A stretch of 7,784 nucleotides of DNA from an uncultured Lachnospiraceae bacterium. GTDB taxonomy: Bacteria; Bacillota; Clostridia; Lachnospirales; Lachnospiraceae. Position numbers and translations under genes: made by a program. This document shows, in pieces, positions 1 through 5,522 of this stretch. Numbering within the stretch: position 1 is the first letter of the stretch; each line of letters opens with the position of its first letter. The notes under the pieces were generated by a model. That model ran no database searches and was not told the DNA's origin. It saw only the letters and a program-made list of their open reading frames with translations. The DNA is taken from NCBI GenBank assembly GCA_900313435.1, contig OMRF01000136.1, positions 1 through 7,784 of the forward strand, given 5' to 3'.

Positions 1-2
1 AA

Positions 3-533
3 AATGTTTTCACTATTGAATTATTTTTCGGACTGATAAAGATCCATCCGAAAAAGAAGAAAAAAGAGGGAGAGGAAAAGGAAGAAGAAAAGAATGAGGA
101 AGAGGCAGAAAAAGAAAAGACTATAAAGGTTGCCGAGAAAAAAGAGAAGAGTAAAAAGCTGAAAAAGCTGTTTGAAGACAAGGATGCTTTCAAGGCCGTT
201 CTTAAGAAGATCATGAAACTTCTTAAGAAGATATTCCCACATATCAGATATGCGGATCTTGATTTTGCTCTCCAGTCCCCGGACAAGACAGGGACGATCA
301 CAGGGGTCATGTCTCTTGTGCCCATGCTGTACGGAAGGCATATTTCTTTCAGACCCGATTTTACGGCTGAAAAGGCTTATGCGAGAGGAAAGGTAGTTTT
401 ATCAGGAAAAATTTTCCTTTTTTATGCACTTTATATTATAATCAGCTTGTTTACCGATGATCGAACAAAGAAATTTATGAAGGCCCTTATCGCCTTCTTA
501 AAGGAATCGAAAAAAAGCAAAAAGAAAAAGTAG
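3..533 (+). CDS. DUF2953 domain-containing protein (YtfI-like), 5' end missing
   Basis: The reading frame is open from the first bases to the TAG at 531-533, so the gene starts outside the window; 176 codons are visible. An early hydrophobic stretch (residues 4-14, ending LIKIHP) leads into a very charged Lys/Glu tract (about residues 17-57). The conserved C-terminal block follows at about residues 80-155: YADLDFALQSPDKTG, then an ITGV segment, a RPDF motif, and a hydrophobic segment (about 137-150) that may touch the membrane. The tail is KKSKKKK. DUF2953 proteins are membrane-associated and of unknown biochemical role; in Bacillus the homologue ytfI sits directly before ytfJ, as here. The family call rests on this C-terminal block together with the neighbour. 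The AGGAGG for the next gene overlaps the stop codon, so the two genes are surely cotranscribed. An antisense open frame over the Lys/Glu tract is a composition artefact. Confidence 0.72.
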   Translation, partial: NVFTIELFFGLIKIHPKKKKKEGEEKEEEKNEEEAEKEKTIKVAEKKEKSKKLKKLFEDKDAFKAVLKKIMKLLKKIFPHIRYADLDFALQSPDKTGTITGVMSLVPMLYGRHISFRPDFTAEKAYARGKVVLSGKIFLFYALYIIISLFTDDRTKKFMKALIAFLKESKKSKKKK

Positions 534-547
534 GAGGCAAGAGACAG

Positions 548-994
548 ATGGAAAAAGAAACAGTAGTATTTGATTCTGCGGTAAAGTCCCTTATGGAAGG
601 GATGGATGCTTATCTTTCAGCAAAGACCGTGGTCGGTGAACCGGTACATGTCGGTGATACCGTAATAGTTCCTCTCGTAAATGTCTCCTTCGGAGCCGGC
701 GCAGGAGCTTTCTCGAACAATTCCAGCGGTTCGGGCGGAGGTATGGGCGGAAAGCTTTCTCCCTCAGCGGTCCTTGTTTTGAAGGACGGGAACGCCAGAC
801 TCATAAATATTGCGACTCATACCGGCCTTGACAAGCTCCTTGATATGATCCCTGATTTTGTGGAGAAGTTCATGAATAAGAAGTCTCATGCAGCTGACTC
901 CGATGAGGTTGTAAAAGCCAGAGAGGTTGCGGGAGATGCCATAAAGGAAGAGGTCTTCAAGGATTCTGACGTAAAGAGTGAGATAGACAAATAA
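548..994 (+). CDS. ytfJ: GerW family sporulation protein (YtfJ-like)
   Basis: This 148-residue protein has the GerW/YtfJ layout. An N-terminal region (residues 1-45, with the motif VVGEPVHVGDTVIVPLVNVSFG) is followed by a glycine-rich segment (about 48-69, including GSGGGMGG), a hydrophobic strand SPSAVLVL (71-78), and the helix DKLLDMIPDFVEKF (95-108). The C-terminal tail, residues 109-148, is acidic and variable. In Bacillus subtilis the homologue is made in the forespore and affects germination; its molecular activity is not known. The ATG at 548 is chosen because AGGAGG (532-537) lies 10 bases upstream, overlapping the stop of the DUF2953 gene. There is no signal peptide. Its presence hints at a sporulating lineage, although GerW homologues also persist in non-spore-forming Clostridia, so it does not prove sporulation. 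A strong terminator begins six bases after its stop. Confidence 0.88.
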   Translation: MEKETVVFDSAVKSLMEGMDAYLSAKTVVGEPVHVGDTVIVPLVNVSFGAGAGAFSNNSSGSGGGMGGKLSPSAVLVLKDGNARLINIATHTGLDKLLDMIPDFVEKFMNKKSHAADSDEVVKAREVAGDAIKEEVFKDSDVKSEIDK

Positions 995-1034
995 AAAAAT
1001 GCTGCAGAGCGGATTGCTCTGCAGCGCTTTTTTT
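993..1034. terminator. Bidirectional intrinsic terminator between ytfJ and rpmB
   Basis: A perfect 10-bp inverted repeat, GCTGCAGAGC (1001-1010) and GCTCTGCAGC (1016-1025), encloses a 5-base loop GGATT. On the + strand it is followed by GC and seven T (1028-1034). On the - strand it is followed by one A and then seven T (complement of 993-999). It lies 6 bases after the ytfJ stop and 15 bases beyond the rpmB stop, so it can end transcripts arriving from both sides. Confidence 0.93.
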
Positions 1035-1040
1035 GGATCA

Positions 1041-1226
1041 TTATGCTCTTTCGACTTTTTTGCTTCGAAGGCAGCTCGTGCATACATGAAGCCTCTTGGG
1101 AGAACCATCAACGATGCACTTCACTGATTTCACGTTCGAATTCCAGATGCGGTTTGATCTTCTGTGGGAGTGACTCACCTTGATACCGAAGTGAGCGCCC
1201 TTTCCGCACACATCACATTTAGCCAT
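1041..1226 (-). CDS. rpmB: 50S ribosomal protein L28, zinc-binding (C+) form
   Basis: This is a 61-residue L28, a small protein of the large ribosomal subunit that contacts 23S rRNA. It starts MAKCDVCGKG and carries the L28 signatures VSHSHRRSNRIW (17-28), VDGSPKR (39-45) and a C-terminal LRSKKVERA. Two CxxC pairs, C4/C7 and C49/C52, form a zinc ribbon, which identifies the C+ paralogue type rather than the cysteine-free form of Bacillus. A fifth cysteine, C37, sits where I recall a basic or small residue. The start is secure: AGGAGGTG (complement of 1234-1241) lies 7 bases upstream of the ATG. The gene is monocistronic, divergent from the Asp23 gene, with its own promoter candidate (1272-1300) and the shared terminator downstream. 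C+ ribosomal proteins are often tied to zinc supply, but I see no Zur-like operator. Confidence 0.97.
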   Translation of the reverse strand: MAKCDVCGKGAHFGIKVSHSHRRSNRIWNSNVKSVKCIVDGSPKRLHVCTSCLRSKKVERA

Positions 1227-1271
1227 TTATATTCACCTCCTAAATATCATAAGCATAAAAACAACTCGAAT

Positions 1272-1300
1272 ATATTATCAGAGGAGACAGCAAAACGCAA
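1272..1300 (-). promoter_or_regulatory. Candidate sigma-A promoter for rpmB
   Basis: On the - strand, TTGCGT (complement of 1295-1300) and TAATAT (complement of 1272-1277) are separated by 17 bases. The -35 box matches 3 of 6 and the -10 box 4 of 6 consensus bases. This predicts a leader of about 38 bases before the rpmB start. It is the best candidate in the short space available, but it is not strong. Confidence 0.45.
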
Positions 1301-1313
1301 GCACAAAAAGCAA

Positions 1314-1342
1314 TTGTTTTTTACGGGGATTTTTCTTATAAT
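1314..1342 (+). promoter_or_regulatory. Candidate sigma-A promoter for the Asp23–fakA–recG operon
   Basis: TTGTTT (1314-1319) and a perfect TATAAT (1337-1342) are separated by exactly 17 bases. The -35 box is weak (3 of 6). Transcription would begin near 1349, giving a leader of roughly 33 bases that contains the ribosome binding site AGAGGAGG (1368-1375). Its -35 box lies 13 bases from that of the opposing rpmB promoter. Confidence 0.65.
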
Positions 1343-1381
1343 TAGAGAACTCGTTTTTTTGTTAGACAGAGGAGGAACCTT

Positions 1382-1747
1382 ATGCAGGGACTCGGAACAT
1401 TTGAAAATTCAAATGGTAAGGTGATCATCGATACGGATGTTATCGCTAATTTTGCCGGTGCCGTGGCTGTTGAGTGCTTCGGGATCGTCGGGATGGCTGC
1501 CGTGAACATGAGGGATGGTCTTGTAAAACTTCTTAAAAAGGATCACCTTTCACACGGAATAGATGTCAATATTGATGAGAATAATGAGATCTCCTTTGAT
1601 TTCCATCTCATCATTTCCTACGGCATAAGTATAGGCACAGTCTCTGACAATCTCAGAGAGACCGTGAAATACAAGGTTGAGGAATTTACCGGCATGAAGG
1701 TCAGACGAATAAATATCTATATTGACGGACTTCGCGTCATCGATTAA
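1382..1747 (+). CDS. yloU: Asp23/Gls24 family protein (YloU-like)
   Basis: This 121-residue protein matches the short Asp23/Gls24 family. The opening GKVIIDTDVIANFAGAVAVE (residues 12-31) and FGIVGMA (33-39) are the family hallmark. Then come an alpha/beta block with DFHLIISYGISIGTVSDN (73-90), the helix NLRETVKYKVEEFTGM (90-105), and the end strand VRRINIYIDGLRVID. Members are cytoplasmic or attached to the membrane through partners, and are linked to envelope stress in staphylococci; no enzymatic activity is known. The gene is first in the operon and lies 17 bases before fakA, the usual arrangement in Firmicutes, suggesting a functional link to fatty acid or envelope metabolism that has not been resolved. 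The ATG is supported by GGAGG (1371-1375) six bases upstream. The nearest B. subtilis counterpart is yloU. Confidence 0.92.
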   Translation: MQGLGTFENSNGKVIIDTDVIANFAGAVAVECFGIVGMAAVNMRDGLVKLLKKDHLSHGIDVNIDENNEISFDFHLIISYGISIGTVSDNLRETVKYKVEEFTGMKVRRINIYIDGLRVID

Positions 1748-1764
1748 GGAGGATTTTTTCAAAA

Positions 1765-3441
1765 ATGGGCATGACTTCGATCGATGCGTCAATGATATCA
1801 AAGTGTTTTCTGTCAGGCGCGAAGACCATAGAAAAAAATAAGGAGTTCATAAACGAACTCAACGTCTTTCCGGTTCCGGACGGTGATACCGGAACCAATA
1901 TGACTGCAACCATAATGGCGGCTGCAAAGGAAGTTGTTGCTGCTTCGGAAAGTGATATGGCAGCTGTCTGCAAGGCCATGTCTTCCGGCTCCCTTCGCGG
2001 TGCAAGGGGAAATTCGGGCGTCATTTTGTCACAACTATTAAGAGGCTTTACAAAGACTTTGAAGACCGAGAAGTCTCTTGACGTAAAGATACTTGCCGGC
2101 GCCTTACAGAATGCCTGCGATACTGCCTACAAGGCAGTTATGAAACCTATGGAGGGGACGATACTCACGGTGGCAAGAGGGGCGGCTGAAAAGGCAAGGT
2201 CTCTTGCTGAGTCTACCGATGACATTGTTTTCTTTGTTGAGGAGATCGTGAAGGAAGCGGAGGAGGTACTGAAGAAGACTCCCGAGATGCTTCCGGTATT
2301 AAAAGAGGCCGGTGTTGTTGATTCCGGTGGACAGGGTCTTGTATGTGTGCTTCAGGGCGTCAGGGACTTTCTTCAGGGTAAGGAGATAGACCTTTCCCTT
2401 GAGTCCTTTGACGACGAGAAGAAGATCGGAGAAAAAGAGGTATCCGCCTTTTCATACGAGGCAGCCTTTCGTATACTTCCATCTGCCGTCTTTACTGACG
2501 CGGATGAGGTGGAGATGAAGCATTACTATGCTTCCATAGGTGAGAATGTCTATATTTCAAGGACTGTAGAGGATGTCTGCGTTACCTTAAGGACCAACGA
2601 TCCCGGACATGTATTGACCAAGGCGCTGTCCTTTGGACCTCTGACCTCGGTCTCCATAGTAAATGACCGCCTTGAATCAAAGAAGAAAAATGACGGTTCC
2701 TACTCGGAGTTTTTCAAAAGGCCTTCGGAAGAAGCCGCATTGAAGGAGCAAAAGGCGAAGGAAGAAAAGGTCACTGAAAAGAAGGAGACCGCTTTTGTAG
2801 CGGTTTCTATCGGGAAGGGCTTAAACTCCCTTTTCAAGGAGCTTGGCGCTGATTATGTGATCGAAGGCGGACAGACGATGAATCCTTCAACGGAGGATAT
2901 ATTAAAGGCTATAAAAAAGGCAAACGCCAAATCCTGTATAGTTCTTCCAAACAACAAGAATATTATCCTCGCTGCGAATCAGGCTCGTGACATAGCGACA
3001 GACTGTGAAGTCACAGTCCTTCCCACAAAGACCATTCCCCAGGGGATCACGGCTCTTATCAATTATATTCCGGAGGAATCTGCGCGGGACAACGCAAAGA
3101 GAATGTTAAAGGAGATAGAAAAGGTCAAATCTGCCGAGATCACCTATGCGGTCCGTGATACAAAGATCAATGACCATGAGATACACAAGGGTGATTACAT
3201 GGGAATCGGTGACAAGGGCCTTCTTTCAGTAAATCCCGATATCCAGAAAACGTTTGTTGAACTCTTAAATGCCATGCTTACAGAGGAAAGCTCCCTTGTC
3301 ACTGTTTATTATGGCAGGGATGTAAAGAAGAAGGATCTTAAGAAAATCACAGATACGCTTTCAGAAAGCTTTCCGAAGGTTGAATTTGAGATAGCTGAAG
3401 GCGGACAGCCGGTTTATTACTATATCATTTCCGTGGAGTGA
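1765..3441 (+). CDS. fakA: Fatty acid kinase FakA (DAK/YloV family)
   Basis: FakA phosphorylates fatty acids bound to a FakB (DegV) carrier, using ATP, and so feeds exogenous fatty acids into phospholipid synthesis. The 558 residues show the usual three parts. The N-terminal DhaL kinase domain (about 1-205) has the metal/nucleotide motif NVFPVPDGDTGTN (33-45), LRGARGNSGVILSQ (78-90 region), KPMEGTILTV (127-136) and VVDSGGQG (184-191). The middle domain spans about 225-305. After a charged linker (303-341), the C-terminal FakB-interacting domain (342-558) has IEGGQTMNPST (366-376) and LPNNKNIIL (394-402). Length is normal for the family. In the middle domain the three residues expected to bind zinc are replaced by E232, T274 and R276. 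The start has AAGGAGGA (1746-1753) 11 bases upstream, overlapping the yloU stop; the ATG at 1771 is a possible alternative. No fakB gene is in the window. Confidence 0.93.
   Translation: MGMTSIDASMISKCFLSGAKTIEKNKEFINELNVFPVPDGDTGTNMTATIMAAAKEVVAASESDMAAVCKAMSSGSLRGARGNSGVILSQLLRGFTKTLKTEKSLDVKILAGALQNACDTAYKAVMKPMEGTILTVARGAAEKARSLAESTDDIVFFVEEIVKEAEEVLKKTPEMLPVLKEAGVVDSGGQGLVCVLQGVRDFLQGKEIDLSLESFDDEKKIGEKEVSAFSYEAAFRILPSAVFTDADEVEMKHYYASIGENVYISRTVEDVCVTLRTNDPGHVLTKALSFGPLTSVSIVNDRLESKKKNDGSYSEFFKRPSEEAALKEQKAKEEKVTEKKETAFVAVSIGKGLNSLFKELGADYVIEGGQTMNPSTEDILKAIKKANAKSCIVLPNNKNIILAANQARDIATDCEVTVLPTKTIPQGITALINYIPEESARDNAKRMLKEIEKVKSAEITYAVRDTKINDHEIHKGDYMGIGDKGLLSVNPDIQKTFVELLNAMLTEESSLVTVYYGRDVKKKDLKKITDTLSESFPKVEFEIAEGGQPVYYYIISVE
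1872..1896 (+). repeat. Inverted repeat inside the fakA kinase motif
   Basis: Perfect 8-bp arms GGTTCCGG (1872-1879) and CCGGAACC (1889-1896) enclose 9 bases. The hairpin sits about 108 bases into fakA, over the codons for the PDGDTG motif. No T-tract follows, so it is not a terminator. It may simply reflect codon choice. Confidence 0.5.
2785..2807 (+). repeat. Inverted repeat at the fakA linker/C-terminal domain border
   Basis: GAGACCGCT (2785-2793) can pair with AGCGGTTTC (2799-2807) across a 5-base loop TTTGT, giving nine pairs including one G·U. It lies where the charged linker gives way to the C-terminal domain (residues about 341-348). No T-tract follows. Confidence 0.4.
3001..3018 (+). 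repeat. 18-bp near-palindrome in fakA
   Basis: GACTGTGA and TCACAGTC are perfect 8-bp arms around a 2-base AG centre. The half-sites resemble TGTGA/TCACA operators, but the centre is 2 rather than 6 bases. It lies deep in the coding region (residues 413-418), so an operator role is doubtful. Confidence 0.4.
3435..3438 (+). promoter_or_regulatory. Ribosome binding site that decides the recG start
   Basis: GGAG at 3435-3438, inside the last codons of fakA, lies 11 bases before the ATG at 3450. An in-frame GTG at 3438 overlaps both this GGAG and the fakA TGA and has no other Shine–Dalgarno sequence, so the ATG at 3450 is preferred. The spacing is long, which suggests modest initiation or coupling to fakA translation. 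Confidence 0.5.
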
Positions 3442-3449
3442 TACCTTTT

Positions 3450-5522
3450 ATGACAGGAAATACCTCTTCTTCGATCAGATCTCTGAAGGGCATCGGTGAA
3501 AAAACCGAAGCCCTTTTTAATAAACTGAATATATATTCCGTTGATGATCTTATTACCTATGCACCAAGGGCTTATTATCTTTACAGTGAGCCGGTAAGCT
3601 CATATGAAGACGTTAGGATCGGTGAAAAGCAGGCCTTTTTCGTCACCGTCGATGGGAAGCCGTCGATTAAAAAAGGAAGGGTATCTGTCACGATACTGAA
3701 AGGTATTGACAGAAACGGCATAAGACTTGAAATGGTCTGGTTTAATATGCCTTATCTTCGCTCTACCATCCAAACTGGTAAAAGCTATGTCTTCTTCGGA
3801 CTTGTTAAGGAGATTTCAAGGGAGGGAAAGGTCAGCCTTTCACAGCCCTTGATCTTTGATCCCGAAAAATATGAAGATATGATGCGTTATCCACAGGGGA
3901 TATATCCGCTCACTAAAGGGCTTTCAAATAATGCTGTGAAAAAAGCGATCAAGGCGGCTTTTGAGATCGCGGGCGAAAGAGAGGATTTTCTTCCCAATGA
4001 GATCCTTTTGAAGAGAGGACTTCCAACTCTTTCAAAGGCACTATATGACCTGCATTTTCCGGAGGATCTTGAGGGACTTAGAGTAGCAAAGGACAGACTT
4101 CTTTACGATGAGTTTCTTCTTTTTCTGCTCTTTGAAAAAATGAGCCATTCAAGGAAAACGGTAAAAAACACCTTCAGGCTTGAAAAGAGAACAGAGTTTG
4201 AAAGAGTGATGAACAGCCTTCCCTATCCATTGACTGAGGGGCAAAAAAAGGCGCTTTCCGATATAATGTCTGATCTTAACGGTCCACTTGTCACCGAGCG
4301 GCTTATACAGGGGGATGTGGGAAGCGGAAAGACCCTTATAGCTTTTCTTTCAATGCTTCTCATGGTGGAAAATGGTTACAAAGCTCTTCTTATGGCACCG
4401 ACAGAGGTTCTGTCAAAGCAGCATCTCATTACCTTCCAAAAGTATATCGAGGAATTTTCCCTTCCCTATGAAGCGGTGCTCCTTAATTCCGATGTGAAGG
4501 GGAGTGAGAGAAAGGAGGCGCTTGAAAAGATACAAAGTTCTTCCGGCATATTCATAATCGGAACATCTGCCCTCATCACAAAAGCCAGGGAATATGAAAA
4601 TGTCGGGATAGTGATAACAGACGAGCAGCACCGTTTTGGAGTAAAGCAGAGAATGACACTTATTGAAAAAGGTGAGAGTCCCTTCTCCCTTCTTCTTTCC
4701 GCGACTCCGATCCCGAGGACCCTTGCGCTGATACTCTATGAAGGTATGAACATCACGGTGATAAACGATAAGCCGAAAAACCGCCTTCCGATAAAGAACT
4801 GCCTTGTGACACGTGAGAAAAGAAGAGCCTCCTATTCCTTCATGGCAAAGGAGATAAAGGAAGGGCACCAGTGCTATGTGATCTGTCCCTTTGTAGAGAA
4901 TAATGACGAAAAACCTGATGTCTGCGATGTAATGACATACAAGGATTCTCTTCAGAAGGAAATTGGGAGCGACATAAGAATAGCGTTTCTCCACGGAAGG
5001 ATGAGCGACGAGGAAAAGGACAGGATAATGCGTGATTTCTATGACAGAAAGGCGGATATCCTGGTATCAACGACAGTGATAGAGGTTGGGATAGATGTTC
5101 CCAATGCAACAGTGATAATGATAGAAAATGCCGAAAGGTTCGGGCTTTCACAATTGCATCAGCTGAGGGGCCGTGTCGGAAGGGGAGATGCCCAAAGCTA
5201 CTGCATATTCATGGATTGCTCCGGCAAAAAGGAGCCTGACAAAAAGCTTTCAGTCATCAATTCATCAAATGACGGTTTCTTTATAGCAGAGGAAGATCTG
5301 AAGGAGAGGGGACCGGGAGATCTTACAGGAATCCGTCAGAGTGGTGACGAAGGCTCTGGCTTTTCATATACAAAGCTTTCCGGAAATCAGAGGCTCATCA
5401 GGGAAGCTTCAGAGGATGCCGATCTCATTTTAAAGGAATCACCTGATCTTGACCTTGAAAGATACAGTAAGCTTTCACTTATTCTTTCAAAGAACGAAAA
5501 GAAACTTTACAGGAATCTCTGA
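3450..5522 (+). CDS. recG: ATP-dependent DNA helicase RecG
   Basis: RecG is a superfamily 2 helicase that regresses stalled replication forks and branch-migrates Holliday junctions. The 690-residue product (numbered here from the ATG) has the N-terminal wedge/OB domain (about 1-235, opening with SLKGIGEKTEALF). The helicase motifs follow in order: Walker A GDVGSGKT (288-295), APTEVLSKQH (316-325), the DEQH box (391-394, in DEQHRFGVKQR), SATPIPRT (417-424), FLHGRM (513-518), STTVIEVGIDVPNA (540-553) and QLRGRVGRG (571-579). The translocation hairpin RGPGDLTGIRQSG (about 620-632) is present. All catalytic residues are intact and the length is typical. An in-frame GTG at 3438 could add four residues; the ATG is preferred for its GGAG. 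The start lies about 8 bases after the fakA stop, so recG is the last gene of the operon. Its TGA directly abuts the rqcH stop on the other strand. Confidence 0.97.
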   Translation: MTGNTSSSIRSLKGIGEKTEALFNKLNIYSVDDLITYAPRAYYLYSEPVSSYEDVRIGEKQAFFVTVDGKPSIKKGRVSVTILKGIDRNGIRLEMVWFNMPYLRSTIQTGKSYVFFGLVKEISREGKVSLSQPLIFDPEKYEDMMRYPQGIYPLTKGLSNNAVKKAIKAAFEIAGEREDFLPNEILLKRGLPTLSKALYDLHFPEDLEGLRVAKDRLLYDEFLLFLLFEKMSHSRKTVKNTFRLEKRTEFERVMNSLPYPLTEGQKKALSDIMSDLNGPLVTERLIQGDVGSGKTLIAFLSMLLMVENGYKALLMAPTEVLSKQHLITFQKYIEEFSLPYEAVLLNSDVKGSERKEALEKIQSSSGIFIIGTSALITKAREYENVGIVITDEQHRFGVKQRMTLIEKGESPFSLLLSATPIPRTLALILYEGMNITVINDKPKNRLPIKNCLVTREKRRASYSFMAKEIKEGHQCYVICPFVENNDEKPDVCDVMTYKDSLQKEIGSDIRIAFLHGRMSDEEKDRIMRDFYDRKADILVSTTVIEVGIDVPNATVIMIENAERFGLSQLHQLRGRVGRGDAQSYCIFMDCSGKKEPDKKLSVINSSNDGFFIAEEDLKERGPGDLTGIRQSGDEGSGFSYTKLSGNQRLIREASEDADLILKESPDLDLERYSKLSLILSKNEKKLYRNL
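3486..3518 (+). terminator. Terminator-like hairpin within the first codons of recG
   Basis: AAGGGCATCGGT (3486-3497) pairs with ACCGAAGCCCTT (3504-3515) across the loop GAAAAA, with one A·A mismatch and 11 of 12 positions paired. Five T (3514-3518) close and follow the stem. The shape is that of an intrinsic terminator with a short T-tract, about 36 bases into the recG reading frame. It also encodes the conserved KGIGEKTEALF stretch, so it may be a coincidence of coding. Confidence 0.35.

Noticed and set aside
21..341. Antisense open frame rich in Phe and Leu, opposite the DUF2953 gene
   Set aside because: It is the mirror of the Lys/Glu-coding purine tract, has no ribosome binding site or family motif, and overlaps a well-supported gene.
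764..1111. Antisense open frame spanning the ytfJ 3' end, the terminator and part of rpmB
   Set aside because: It would read through a strong terminator and overlap two clear genes in other frames; no motif is seen.
1164..1424. Plus-strand open frame crossing the rpmB start, the divergent promoters and the yloU start
   Set aside because: It overlaps rpmB, the promoter boxes and the yloU ribosome binding site, and the protein has no family features.
3001..3018. CRP-type operator
   Set aside because: The half-sites look right but are 2 bases apart instead of 6, the site is deep inside fakA, and no promoter is near.
4413..4994. 193-codon antisense open frame inside recG
   Set aside because: It lies wholly over the conserved RecG helicase motifs, shows no recognisable domain, and is explained by codon bias in recG.
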